From contig NZ_BMVG01000004.1 of the NCBI RefSeq assembly GCF_014650595.1, forward strand, positions 248,001-312,000: a stretch of DNA of 64,000 bases. The letters are read 5' to 3'. The stretch comes from Streptomyces alanosinicus (GTDB lineage: Bacteria; Actinomycetota; Actinomycetes; Streptomycetales; Streptomycetaceae). This document shows positions 53,390-62,878 of this stretch, piece after piece; position 1 is the stretch's first letter; each line of letters begins with the position of its first letter. The position numbers and the translations under genes are program-made. A model generated the notes under the pieces. The model was not told the DNA's origin. It saw only the letters and a program-made list of their open reading frames with translations, and did no database searches.

Positions 53390-53457
53390 CCTCGCCGCGG
53401 CAAGAAAATCCTGTCCGTGTCATTGACGCACCTCAGACCCCACTGCACCTTACGCCG

Positions 53458-53482
53458 GCAAGCGCTTACTTGAAACGATTCA
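53458..53482 (+). promoter_or_regulatory. LacI/CcpA-type operators upstream of the sugar-binding gene remnant
   Basis: gcaagcgcttac (53458-53469, palindromic core aagcgctt) and tgaaacgattca (53471-53482) are adjacent, as in LacI-family control of Streptomyces sugar-uptake genes. No LacI gene is present here. Confidence 0.6.
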
Positions 53483-53534
53483 TGAGCCGGTCCGTGAGGC
53501 CGATACATGAGGACGCTGCAGGGAGGGCCCGACC

Positions 53535-54258
53535 ATGGGAACCGGCAGGAATCTTGAGAGGCGTACGCTCCTGAAGGCCGCCGGGGCCTCGGCGGCCGCG
53601 CTCGGGCTCACCGCGACCGCCGGCTGGGGCGGCGAAAGCGGTTCCGGGGACGGGACGGTGACGATCCGTTACTCGTGGTGGGGTGCCGAGGAGCGGGCCA
53701 AGAAGATCGACCGGACCATCGCGCTCTTCGAGAAGAAGTATCCGAAGATCAAGGTCAAGACCGACTTTCAGACGTATCAATCGTTCTGGGAGAAGTTCCA
53801 GACCCAGGCCGTCGGCGGAAATCCCCCGGATGTTTTCCAAAATGCCGTCACCTTCCTCCGGAAGTACGACAAGCGAGGAATTCTCCTCGATCTCACGGCA
53901 CAGGCTCAGGCAGGTAATCTGACTCTGGATCACTTCCGGGACGGTGTGACGAAGGGCGGCGACGTCGACGGAAAGCGGCTCGGAATTCCCGTCGGTTCCA
54001 ACACCATGGCGCTCGTCGTCGACAAGAAGGTCTTCCGGAAGGCGGGCGTCGAGCCGCACACCGGCTGGACGTGGGACGACTACTTCAAGGCACGGAAGAC
54101 GATCCACGACCGGACGAAGGTCCCCGGGGACACCGGCTGCTTCAGCATCATGTATCTGTACGACCTCTACCTCCGCCAGAACGGCAAGGCGTTCTACACC
54201 AAGGACGGACTCGGCTTCGACAGGGCCGATCTGACGGAGTGGTGGACCGACGGCTACC
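53535..54258 (+). pseudogene. Truncated extracellular sugar-binding protein (ABC solute-binding family 1)
   Basis: The first 241 codons match a carbohydrate-binding lipoprotein: Tat-type start RRTLLKAAGASAAALGLTATAG, then TVTIRYSWWGAEERAKKIDRTIALFEKKYPKIKVK and GGDVDGKRLGIPVGSNTMALVVDKKVFRKAG. Homology stops at EWWTDGY (about 54255), roughly halfway through a normal protein. The expected lipobox Cys is Trp in LTATAGWGGES (tgg at the site of tgc). LacI-type operators are kept upstream. It is fused out of frame to a different gene, so it is broken. Confidence 0.85.
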
Positions 54259-56658
54259 AACCGGGTCAAGGCCGGCGTCATCACCGCGAGGATCGGCAAG
54301 AACGGCTCCACCCTGATCAAGTCCGTCACCCGCGGGTCCACCGAGATCGCCAAGGACGGAAGGCTCGTGCTGATCCGGCAGCCCGAGATCGAGGACGAGG
54401 ACCAGGGCACGGTGCGGACCGAGCGGTTCGACGGCGCCGTCGAGGAAGTGAGCGTCGAACAGGACGGCCCGGTCCGCGCGGTGGTCCGCGTCGACGGCAA
54501 GCACCGCAAGGGCGACCGCGGTTGGCTGCCGTTCTCCCTCCGCCTCCACTTCTACGCCGGCGCCGACTGCTTCCGCATGGTGCACACCATCACCTACGAC
54601 GGACAACAGGAGCCCGGCAAGGCGAGCGGCGACTTCGTCCGCGGGCTCGGCGTCCGCTTCACGGTGCCGATGCGCGACGCCGCGTACGACCGGCACATCC
54701 GCATCGGCGGCGAGGGCACCGGGCTGCTGCGCGAGGCCGTCCAGGGCGTCACCGGGCTGCGCCGCGACCCCGGCGCGGCCGTCCAGGCGGCCCAGTACGC
54801 GGGCGGGAAGCTGCCCGACCCCGCCGCCTGGGACCAACGCGTCACCACCCGTCTGCCGTACATCCCGCACTGGGGCGACTACACCCTCGCCCAGCTCTCC
54901 GCCGCCGGCTTCACCGTCCGCAAGCGCACCAGGAAGGGCTACGGCTGGATCGGCGCCGGCGGCGGCAGGCGGGCCTCCGGATTCGGCTACGTCGGCGGCG
55001 TGAGCGGCGGACTCTCCTTCGGGCTGCGGGACTTCTGGGAGAAGTTCCCCGCCCAGCTCGACATCCGCGACGCCCACACCGACGAGGCCACCGTCACCCT
55101 CTGGCTCTGGTCCCCCGAGGCCCGGCCCATGGACCTGCGCTTCTACCGCGACGGCATGGGCCAGGACACCTACGCCGAGCAGCTGGAGGGCCTCAACATC
55201 ACCTACGAGGACCACGAGCCCGAGTTCGGCACCCCCTACGGCATCGCCCGCACCTCCGAGCTCCTCTTCTGGGCCAACGACTCCACCCCGGAAGCCGGGA
55301 CCCTCGCCGGACAGATCGCGGCCGTACGGGTGTCGCCCCAGCTCGCCGCCCCGCCCCGGCAGCTGATCAGAGCCAAGGTCTTCGGCCCCGGCCTGTACTC
55401 CGAGCCGGACCGCTCCACCCCGGCCAGGGCGAGGATCGAGGACCACCTCGACTTCCTCTTCACCTACTACAAGGACCAGGTGGAGATGCGCCGTTGGTAC
55501 GGCTTCTGGGACTACGGCGACATCATGCACACCTACGACGCCACCCGGCACGTCTGGCGCTACGACATCGGCGGCTACGCCTGGGACAACTCCGAGCTGT
55601 CGCCCGACCTGCGGCTCTGGTACGCGTATCTGCGCTCCGGCCGCTCCGGCATCTTCCGCTTCGCCGAGGCCATGACCCGACACACCGGCGAGGCCGACGT
55701 CTACCACCTCGGCACATGGGCGGGCCTCGGCACCCGGCACGGCGTACAGCACTTCGGTGACAGCGCCAAACAGCAGCGCATCGCCAACACGACGTACCGG
55801 CGCTTCTACTACTTCCTCACCGCCGACGAACGCGTCGGCGACCTCATGCACGCCAACGTCGACTCCGACGAGACCTTCCTCGTCCTCGACCCCCAGCGCA
55901 AGGTCCGCGCCGCCCCCTACACGCCCGACCGACACGCCCTGTCCATCGGCTTCGGCACGGACTGGAGCGGCCTGGTCTCGGCCTGGCTGACCGAGTGGGA
56001 ACGCAAGGGCCCCAAGTGGGAGAAGGCCAAGGCGCGCGTGCTGTCCACCATGGCGGGCATCGCCGCCCAGCCCAACGGTTTCGTCCAGGGCAGCGGGCGG
56101 TACGACCTCGACACCGGCAGGTTCGCCGTCGCCGACAAGCCCGTGGTGTCTGTGTCCCACCTGTCCGCGGTCTTCGGCCTGGGCGAGCTGTGCGCCGAGC
56201 TGATCCACCTCGTCGACATGCCCGCGTTCCAGGCGGCCTACCTCGACTACTGCCGCTGCTTCAACGCCACCAAGGCCGAACAGACGGCCCGCCACGGCAG
56301 CGACTTCGGCACCCTGCTGCTCTTCCAGGGCCATTCACGACTCGACGCCTACGCCGCCGTACAGGCCGGTGACGCCACGCTCGCCCGGCGCGCCTGGAGC
56401 AAGTGCTACGGCTTCGACGGCTACACCGAGTCCTCGCCGTGGCGGACCGAGCGGCTGACCGGACCGGTCACCCTGGTCGAGGGCAGCGAGACGAGCTGGG
56501 TGTCCAGCAATGACACCGCGCTCTACGACCTCGCGGCCATCGAGAACCTGGCGCTGCTCGGCGACGGGATGCCCGACCAGCGGGGTGGGGGGAGCGCCGT
56601 CGCACGGGCGGCGGCGCTCGCCTCACGAGTGTGGCCCGCGCCACGGTGCGATGCCTGA
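54259..56658 (+). pseudogene. 5'-truncated exo-rhamnogalacturonan-lyase-like protein
   Basis: From 54259 another frame shows NRVKAGVITARIGKNGSTLI and continues about 800 residues: HWGDYTLAQLSAAGF, RFYRDGMGQDTYAEQL, FLFTYYKDQVEMRRWYGFWDYGDIMHTYDA and GDSAKQQRIANTTYRRFYYFLTADERVGDLMH. This matches the RIFT-barrel/YetA-like family of exo-rhamnogalacturonan lyases (family name by recall). The N-terminal domains and signal are missing because a deletion fused the gene to the sugar-binding gene. A residual ORF from GTG 54367 could be translated but should be inactive or cytosolic. Confidence 0.8.
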
Positions 56659-56672
56659 GTACGCGTACTCAG
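56655..56672. promoter_or_regulatory. 18-bp perfect palindrome before the SRPBCC gene
   Basis: ctgagtacgcgtactcag (56655-56672) includes the TGA that ends the lyase remnant and is 33 bp before the next ATG. A dimeric regulator could bind it to control the SRPBCC gene. Confidence 0.5.
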
Positions 56673-56704
56673 ATCGCCGCGTCCGGCCGGGCAGACTCCC
56701 CCCC

Positions 56705-57151
56705 ATGGACCCGAACCGCCACCGCTTCCTCAGCCTGTGGTCCCTGCCCGCGCCGCCTGCGGCCGTGTACGCCGTACTGGAGCGGCCCGAGGACTATCCC
56801 CGCTGGTGGCCACAGGTGCGGGCGGTGAACAGGCTGGACGCCTCCACCGGCGTCCTCACCGTCCGGTCGTTCCTGCCGTACGACCTGACCTTCACCGCAC
56901 GCGAGACGCGGCACGACCGGGACTCCGGCATCCTGCAGGTCTCCCTGTCGGGCGACATCGAGGGCTGGGCCCGCTGGACGGTCACCGCCGACGGGCCCGG
57001 CACCCTCGCCCGGTACGACCAGGTCGTGGACGTGCGCAAGCCACTGCTGAGGCGGCTCGCCGTGCCGGGAAGGCCGCTCCTGCGCCTCAACCACCGGCTG
57101 ATGATGGCCGCGGGACGGCGGGGACTGACCAGGTACCTCGAAGCGGTTTGA
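56705..57151 (+). CDS. SRPBCC-fold (START-like) protein
   Basis: The 148-residue protein is a helix-grip fold: LPAPPAAVYAVLERPEDYPRWWPQVRAVNRLDASTG and WARWTVTADGPGTLARYDQVVDV are typical of polyketide-cyclase/dehydrase or lipid-transport-type SRPBCC proteins. ATG 56705 is used, with the palindrome close upstream. The ligand is unknown. It lies beyond the deletion scar and just before tRNA-Val copy 2. Confidence 0.83.
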   Translation: MDPNRHRFLSLWSLPAPPAAVYAVLERPEDYPRWWPQVRAVNRLDASTGVLTVRSFLPYDLTFTARETRHDRDSGILQVSLSGDIEGWARWTVTADGPGTLARYDQVVDVRKPLLRRLAVPGRPLLRLNHRLMMAAGRRGLTRYLEAV

Positions 57152-57190
57152 AGGATCGGCGCCCGGACCTGTATTGTTCAGTGCGTTCCC

Positions 57191-57262
57191 GGGCGATTAG
57201 CTCAGTGGGAGAGCGCTTCGTTCACACCGAAGAGGTCACTGGTTCGAACCCAGTATCGCCCA
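57191..57262 (+). tRNA. tRNA-Val(CAC), copy 2
   Basis: Sequence identical to 51725-51796, with anticodon CAC in loop TTCACAC. It is followed by a terminator 7 bases later. The identical pair spans about 5.4 kb that includes the deletion scar. Confidence 0.95.
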
Positions 57263-57268
57263 CCCGGA

Positions 57269-57300
57269 GAAGGCCGGTCCGCAGTCGCGGACCGGCCTTC
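57269..57300. terminator. 14-bp terminator after tRNA-Val copy 2
   Basis: gaaggccggtccgc (57269-57282) and gcggaccggccttc (57287-57300) pair perfectly around an agtc loop. It serves both the tRNA and the convergent exonuclease gene. Confidence 0.9.
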
Positions 57301-57307
57301 CGCGTGT

Positions 57308-58033
57308 TCACGCCGCCGCCGGCATGTCCGGGCGCAGCGGCCAGTCCGTGCTGACGATCTCCTCCGAGCCGCTGCGCGCGAACCAGGCCTGCAGCCCACG
57401 GGCCTGTGCCGCGTGCCAGTTGGCCTGGAGTGTGTGCAGCTCGCCGGGGGTGAGACGCTCCAGCCGGCTCGCGAAACGCCGGCCCAGGGCCCGGACGACA
57501 TCCAAGGCGGCCAGTGCGTCCGCCGCGGCCTCGTGCGCACCCTGCAGCGTCACCTCGTAGTGCGCGCACAGATCGGTCAGCGTGCGGCGGCCCTTGCGAT
57601 AGCGGTCCAGGTGCTTGTCCAGCACCCGCGGGTCCAGCACCCGCAGCGGCACCGACTCGAACCAGCGGTCCAGCGACGACGCCCGGTGCCGGCGCAACTC
57701 CCGGTCGAGCAGCGTCAGATCGAACGGCGCGTTCATCACCACCAGCGGGCGGCCCATCGCCGCGTGCTCCGCCAGCTGTTCGGCTATCTCGTACATCACC
57801 GGCGCCGGCCAGCGGCCGTTGTGCTGCAGGTGCTCCTCCGTCAGCCCGTGCACCGCCGTCGCCGCCTCCGGCACCGACACACCCGGGTTGACCAGCCAAC
57901 GGCAGACCCGCGGCCGGGTCCCCGGCGCGTCCTGGACGACGACCGCGGCCGACACGATCCGGTCGGTCTCGACGTCCACACCCGTCGTCTCCGTGTCGAA
58001 GGCCGCCAGCGGCCCCTCGTACCAGGTCGTCAT
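57308..58033 (-). CDS. DEDDh 3'-5' exonuclease, DnaQ/epsilon-like
   Basis: The 241-residue nuclease has ExoI LAAFDTETTGVDV, an HGLTEEHL segment, ExoII-like MNAPFDLTLLDREL and ExoIII HEAAADALAALDVV, giving the D-E-D-D-h metal site. It has no polymerase domain and no BRCT or UvrC fusion. It is likely a proofreading- or RNase-T-like stand-alone nuclease. It is transcribed divergently from the DUF4365 pair. Confidence 0.9.
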   Translation of the reverse strand: MTTWYEGPLAAFDTETTGVDVETDRIVSAAVVVQDAPGTRPRVCRWLVNPGVSVPEAATAVHGLTEEHLQHNGRWPAPVMYEIAEQLAEHAAMGRPLVVMNAPFDLTLLDRELRRHRASSLDRWFESVPLRVLDPRVLDKHLDRYRKGRRTLTDLCAHYEVTLQGAHEAAADALAALDVVRALGRRFASRLERLTPGELHTLQANWHAAQARGLQAWFARSGSEEIVSTDWPLRPDMPAAA

Positions 58034-58201
58034 CTGAACCCAACTCCTCGTTCACCTACCGCAGATGACGTTCCGTCTTCTGCCCGTTTGGTGATACCCG
58101 GGCCGTTTGCGCCGTACGCCGCAAGGAGACAACAGGAGTACGGGTCTTTGCAGTTCAGCGGCCCGCAGCGGGGACGCTCATTGCTTGGAAGGCTGTTGGT
58201 C

Positions 58202-58768
58202 ATGGCCATAGCGCAGCCCGAGCGGGGCGGGCTGCTGCCCGATCGTCCGGGCACCGTCCGCGGCACGCTCGCCACCACGGCGTGCATGGAGACTTTGCAG
58301 GTCGGCTATCTGCACGCGGTCGCCGCCGCGGCGGGATGCTCGCTGTCCCAGCCCTTCCCGGACAACGGCATCGACTGGCACGTCAGCCACAGCGCACCCG
58401 GACACACCGTCGACGACGAAGTCACGATCAAGGTGCAGCTGAAGGCCACGTACCAGGTGGCGCCTAACCCACCCGGGCGCTCCTTCTCCTTCACCCTCGA
58501 CAACGACCACCTGCGCAAGCTCGCCCGCACCCCGGTCTCGGTGCACAAGATCCTGGTCGTCATGCTCGTCCCGCGCTCGCAGGACGACTGGCTGCGCGCC
58601 AGCCACGACCGGCTCGACCTCAGGCACTGCTGCTACTGGGTCAACCTCGCCGGCCACGCCGTCACCGGCCGGCACCGGACCACCGTGCGCATACCGACCT
58701 CGCGCATCTTCGACGACCGGGCGCTCTGCGAGATCATGACGCGGGTCGGGACGGGAGGCAGGCCATGA
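58202..58768 (+). CDS. DUF4365-domain protein, PD-(D/E)xK nuclease-like
   Basis: The 188-residue protein has the DUF4365 pattern GIDWHVSHSAPGHTVDDEVTIKVQLKATYQ, with D...(Q)LK residues that resemble a nuclease core, and RSFSFTLDNDHLRKLARTPVSVHKILVVMLVPRSQDDW. ATG 58202 follows ggaagg. The stop overlaps the next gene by 4 bp. Some DUF4365 proteins occur in restriction or defence loci, but here the pair lies in what looks like core chromosome, so a host DNA-repair role is equally possible. Confidence 0.8.
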   Translation: MAIAQPERGGLLPDRPGTVRGTLATTACMETLQVGYLHAVAAAAGCSLSQPFPDNGIDWHVSHSAPGHTVDDEVTIKVQLKATYQVAPNPPGRSFSFTLDNDHLRKLARTPVSVHKILVVMLVPRSQDDWLRASHDRLDLRHCCYWVNLAGHAVTGRHRTTVRIPTSRIFDDRALCEIMTRVGTGGRP

Positions 58769-60006
58769 GGATCCGCCCGCAGGAGGAGCTGCCGCGCCAG
58801 GTCCGGCCGCATCCCGACGACCTCTCCTGGCACCGGCCCCCCGACCCCGCACAGGTCGACCCCGCCGTGCTCGGCGCCCTGCTGCGCCGGCACGGCTGGC
58901 AGCGGCGCGGCGGCGCCCCGGGACGCTACGGCCGCTGGACCCCACCGGGGCCGGGCGGCGGCGGGACCAGCCTGCTGGTGCCGGAGAGCCGCGCCTTCCC
59001 CGACAGCGACGACCTGCTCGGCGAGGCCCTCGACGCCCTCGCCCGCAGCGAGACACCGGCCGCCCGCGAGGTGCTGATCTCCCTCGCCGTGCCCAGCGAC
59101 GAGATCCGCTGGTGGCGTGAGTCGCCGAGCGGACCGGCCGGCGCCGCGCCCTGGACGGCCGACGAGCAACTGCGCGGCGCCGCCCGGCAGATGCTGCTGG
59201 CCGCCGCGCTCGCCACCCGCGCGCGGGCCGGGTACTACGGCGCCCGGCACCGCCGCGCCGCCGCCGCGCTGCTGGAGGACGTCCTCGTCAGCCCCGCCGC
59301 CGAGGGCCGCCACCTCACCGCCTTCGCACCCGTGCCCACCGGCCGGCCCCTCGCCGTCCGCCTCCACCAGGCCCTGTACGCCGCCCGCGAGGCCATCGAC
59401 TACCAGCGGGCCACCGGCGGCATGGACGCCTTCGACGGCGCCGTCGAGGCCGGGGTCAGCCGCGAGCTGACCGAGGCGCTGGCCGCGCTCGTGAGGGGCA
59501 CCGAGGGCGCCCGCGTCGCCGTCGCCTGGGCACCCGGCGAAGGCGTCCCCGAGGGCTGCGCCCCCTCCGCCGAACCCGTCGAGTTCTCACCCGGCGACCT
59601 GCCCGTCCTGCGCGAGGCCGCCGCCCGCTATCTGCGCGAGGAACCCTCCGTACCGGTCCGTGTCACCGGCGCCGTCGTCCGCATGCGCCGCTCCGGACCC
59701 GGCGGCGAGGGCACCGTACGGCTGCGCGTCCTCGCGGGCGCCGAGGTGCCGCATGTCCGCGTCACCCTGGACGAGGAGGACTACCGCATAGCCGGCCACG
59801 CCCATCTCGTCGGACTTCCGGTGCGGGTGCACGGCCGGCTGGAGCGCCGGGGCGGCTTCCGCCGGCTCACCGGCGCCTGCGGGGTCGTACCCGTGCAGGT
59901 CGACGAGGCCGAGCGGGACCGGCTGATGAAGGCCTTCCAGGAGACCGACAAGGAAGCGGCCTTCTTCGAAGAGGCGTGCGGGGAGGCCTACGAGGAGCAG
60001 GACTGA
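58765..60006 (+). CDS. Conserved hypothetical, partner of the DUF4365 protein
   Basis: The 413-residue protein overlaps the DUF4365 gene by 4 bp. It has RRHGWQRRGGAPGRYGRWTPPG near residues 30-55 and SVPVRVTGAVVRMRRSGPGGEGTVRLRVLAGAEVPHVRVTLDEEDYRIAGHAHL near 290-345, the latter like an OB-type or beta-barrel domain. A mostly helical middle part lies between. No family can be named. Co-translation with the DUF4365 protein suggests that they act together. Confidence 0.78.
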   Translation: MRIRPQEELPRQVRPHPDDLSWHRPPDPAQVDPAVLGALLRRHGWQRRGGAPGRYGRWTPPGPGGGGTSLLVPESRAFPDSDDLLGEALDALARSETPAAREVLISLAVPSDEIRWWRESPSGPAGAAPWTADEQLRGAARQMLLAAALATRARAGYYGARHRRAAAALLEDVLVSPAAEGRHLTAFAPVPTGRPLAVRLHQALYAAREAIDYQRATGGMDAFDGAVEAGVSRELTEALAALVRGTEGARVAVAWAPGEGVPEGCAPSAEPVEFSPGDLPVLREAAARYLREEPSVPVRVTGAVVRMRRSGPGGEGTVRLRVLAGAEVPHVRVTLDEEDYRIAGHAHLVGLPVRVHGRLERRGGFRRLTGACGVVPVQVDEAERDRLMKAFQETDKEAAFFEEACGEAYEEQD

Positions 60007-60128
60007 GGGTGTGCGCGCACCGGGGCCGCGGGTGACCGTTTCGCGGTCGGTGCCGTCGGGTCGGTACGATCGCCTGTGCGCGCGCTCCTGGTATGGCGCC
60101 GCAGCCCACCTTCAGTCAGGAGAGACCG

Positions 60129-62105
60129 GTGTCAGACGTCCGTGTGATCATCCAACGCGATTCCGAGCGGGAAGAACGCGTGGTGACGACGGGCACCACG
60201 GCCGCCGACCTCTTCGCGGGCGAGCGCTCGATCATCGCCGCGCGTGTGGCCGGCGAGCTGAAGGACCTCGCCCACGAGATCAAGGACGGCGAGACCGTCG
60301 AGGGCGTCGAGATCTCCTCCGAGGACGGCCTGAACATCCTGCGGCACTCCACCGCGCACGTCATGGCCCAGGCCGTGCAGGAGCTGTTCCCCGAGGCCAA
60401 GCTGGGCATCGGCCCGCCCGTGAAGGACGGCTTCTACTACGACTTCGACGTCGAGAAGCCGTTCACGCCCGAGGATCTCAAGGCCGTCGAGAAGAAGATG
60501 CAGGAGATCCAGAAGCGGGGCCAGAAGTTCTCCCGCCGTGTGGTCACCGACGACGCCGCCCGCGAGGAGCTGGCCGACGAGCCGTACAAGCTGGAGCTGA
60601 TCGGCCTCAAGGGCTCGGCCTCGCACGACGACGGCGCGGACGTCGAGGTCGGCGCCGGCGAGCTGACGATCTACGACAACCTGGACGCCAAGACCGGCGA
60701 GCTGTGCTGGAAGGACCTCTGCCGCGGTCCCCACCTGCCCTCCACCCGCCTGATCCCCGCGTTCAAGCTGATGCGCAACGCGGCCGCCTACTGGCGCGGC
60801 AGCGAGAAGAACCCGATGCTCCAGCGCATCTACGGCACCGCCTGGCCGTCCAAGGACGAGCTGAAGGCGTACCTGGACTTCCTCGCCGAGGCCGAGAAGC
60901 GCGACCACCGCAAGCTGGGCAGCGAGCTGGACCTGTTCTCCATCCCGGAGCAGATCGGCTCCGGCCTCGCCGTCTTCCACCCCAGGGGCGGCATCGTCCG
61001 CCGGGTCATGGAGGACTACTCGCGCCGCCGGCACGAGGAAGAGGGCTACGAGTTCGTGTACACCCCGCACGCCACGAAGGGGAAGCTCTTCGAGACGTCC
61101 GGACACCTGGACTGGTACGCCGAGGGCATGTACCCGCCCATGCAGCTCGACGAGGGCGTGGACTACTACCTGAAGCCCATGAACTGCCCGATGCACAACC
61201 TGATCTTCGACGCGCGCGGCCGCTCCTACCGTGAACTGCCGCTGCGCCTCTTCGAGTTCGGGACCGTGTACCGGTACGAGAAGTCGGGCGTCGTGCACGG
61301 CCTCACCCGTGCCCGCGGCTTCACGCAGGACGACGCGCACATCTACTGCACCCGTGAGCAGATGTCGCATGAGCTGGACAAGACCCTCACCTTCGTCCTC
61401 GGCCTGCTGCGCGACTACGGCCTGACCGACTTCTACCTGGAGCTGTCCACCAAGGACCCGGAGAAGTTCGTCGGCTCCGACGAGGTCTGGGAGGAGGCGA
61501 CCGAGACGCTGCGCCAGGTCGCCGAGAAGCAGGGCCTGCCCCTCGTCCCGGACCCGGGCGGCGCCGCCTTCTACGGCCCGAAGATCTCCGTGCAGGCCAA
61601 GGACGCCATCGGCCGGACCTGGCAGATGTCGACCATCCAGCTCGACTTCAACCTGCCCGAGCGCTTCAACCTGGAGTACACCGGCCCGGACGGTTCGAAG
61701 CAGCGCCCGGTGATGATCCACCGAGCCCTCTTCGGCTCGATCGAGCGGTTCTTCGCGGTCCTCCTGGAGCACTACGCGGGCGCCTTCCCGGCGTGGCTGG
61801 CCCCGGTCCAGGCGCTGGGCATCCCGATCGGCGACGGCCACGTCGAGTACCTGGAGAAGTTCGCGGCGGCGGCCCGCAGGAAGGGTCTGCGCGTCGAGGT
61901 GGACTCCTCCTCGGACCGGATGCAGAAGAAGATCCGCAACGCCCAGAAGCAGAAGGTGCCCTTCATGGTCATCGCGGGCGACGAGGACATGTCCAACAAC
62001 TCGGTGTCCTTCCGCTACCGCGACGGCTCGCAGGAGAACGGCATCCCGTTCGACGAGGCCATCGCGAAGATCGCCCAGGTCGTCGAGGAGCGCGCCCAGG
62101 TCTGA
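60129..62105 (+). CDS. thrS: Threonyl-tRNA synthetase ThrS
   Basis: The 658-residue class-II enzyme has an N-terminal TGS domain ([21 protein letters not shown]), the editing-domain motif [24 protein letters not shown] and the catalytic core with [44 protein letters not shown] and the motif-3 region [17 protein letters not shown]. The anticodon-binding domain ends the protein. GTG 60129 follows aggagag; a longer ORF from 60093 is less likely. Length matches other Streptomyces ThrRS. Confidence 0.97.
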   Translation: MSDVRVIIQRDSEREERVVTTGTTAADLFAGERSIIAARVAGELKDLAHEIKDGETVEGVEISSEDGLNILRHSTAHVMAQAVQELFPEAKLGIGPPVKDGFYYDFDVEKPFTPEDLKAVEKKMQEIQKRGQKFSRRVVTDDAAREELADEPYKLELIGLKGSASHDDGADVEVGAGELTIYDNLDAKTGELCWKDLCRGPHLPSTRLIPAFKLMRNAAAYWRGSEKNPMLQRIYGTAWPSKDELKAYLDFLAEAEKRDHRKLGSELDLFSIPEQIGSGLAVFHPRGGIVRRVMEDYSRRRHEEEGYEFVYTPHATKGKLFETSGHLDWYAEGMYPPMQLDEGVDYYLKPMNCPMHNLIFDARGRSYRELPLRLFEFGTVYRYEKSGVVHGLTRARGFTQDDAHIYCTREQMSHELDKTLTFVLGLLRDYGLTDFYLELSTKDPEKFVGSDEVWEEATETLRQVAEKQGLPLVPDPGGAAFYGPKISVQAKDAIGRTWQMSTIQLDFNLPERFNLEYTGPDGSKQRPVMIHRALFGSIERFFAVLLEHYAGAFPAWLAPVQALGIPIGDGHVEYLEKFAAAARRKGLRVEVDSSSDRMQKKIRNAQKQKVPFMVIAGDEDMSNNSVSFRYRDGSQENGIPFDEAIAKIAQVVEERAQV

Positions 62106-62129
62106 GCCGGCGCCCGCTCCGTACGAGGA

Positions 62130-62157
62130 CCCCCGGGGAGGTTTACCTTCCCGGGGG
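62130..62157. terminator. Shared terminator of thrS and the channel gene
   Basis: cccccggggaggt (62130-62142) and accttcccggggg (62145-62157) form a 13-bp stem with one wobble pair around tt. The TAA of the convergent channel gene (62143-62145) lies in the loop. Confidence 0.85.
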
Positions 62158-62799
62158 CCTTTCGTCGCCCTCGCGGTAGAACGTCCGCATCAGCCAGGAC
62201 GAGAACGATCCCGTCACCGCGCCGAGCAGGGCGAGGCCGCAGGCCATCATCGCGATCGCGATCGCCCGGCCGAGGAAGGTCACCGGCACCACATCGCCGT
62301 AGCCGACCGTGCTGAGGGTCGAGGCGGCCCACCAGACGGCGTCCCCGAAGGTGTGCATGGTGGTGCCGGGCTTCCCGCGTTCCACCTGGTAGACGGTGAG
62401 GGCACCGGAGAAGCCGAGCAGCACGGTGGACAGGCCCGCGTAGGAGATCACCCGCGCGTACAGCGAGAGCCGGGGCTGTCCGCGCCGGCGCTGCACGACG
62501 TCGAACAGCGGGACGATCCGCAGCGGGCGCAGCAGTGGCAGCAGGACCACCGCCGTGTGCAGGACATGGGCGGTGACGAAGCGCGGCCCCAGCCCGCTGA
62601 GCCGCCAGCGCACCGCGTAGTCCACGGCGAACAGCAGCCACAGCACGAGCATCACCAGCCCGCACAGATCCCGCCAGAACGCGGGCAGGCCGGTGGCCAG
62701 GACCCGGACCGCGTAGGCGGCCAGGAAGACTACCGCCGCCGTGAAGAGCGGAATCTCGGTGCGCTGTTCCCAGCGGCCGTAGCGCCTGTCGTCGTCCAC
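62143..62799 (-). CDS. Small ion-channel (two-pore/VIC-type K+ channel-like) protein
   Basis: The 218-residue protein has about five to six membrane segments and the pore motif STLSTVGYGDVVPV (TVGYGD selectivity filter) before the last helix. The first half (LFTAAVVFLAAYAVRV to LLFAVDYAVRW) resembles the S1-S4 part of voltage-gated channels without a clear Arg ladder. GTG 62799 is chosen for length; longer starts are possible. Its stop codon sits in the thrS terminator loop. Confidence 0.82.
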   Translation of the reverse strand: MDDDRRYGRWEQRTEIPLFTAAVVFLAAYAVRVLATGLPAFWRDLCGLVMLVLWLLFAVDYAVRWRLSGLGPRFVTAHVLHTAVVLLPLLRPLRIVPLFDVVQRRRGQPRLSLYARVISYAGLSTVLLGFSGALTVYQVERGKPGTTMHTFGDAVWWAASTLSTVGYGDVVPVTFLGRAIAIAMMACGLALLGAVTGSFSSWLMRTFYREGDERPPGR

Positions 62800-62878
62800 C
62801 GCCCAAGCTTGGCCGGAGACAGCTTTCCGGACGCCCCGGCGACACGCCGGGAACGGCCGAAGCCATATGCTGCCTAGC

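Noticed and set aside
53535..55760. 741-codon ORF as one real protein
   Set aside because: Homology changes frame at about 54258; the rest of this frame is nonsense over the lyase-like gene.
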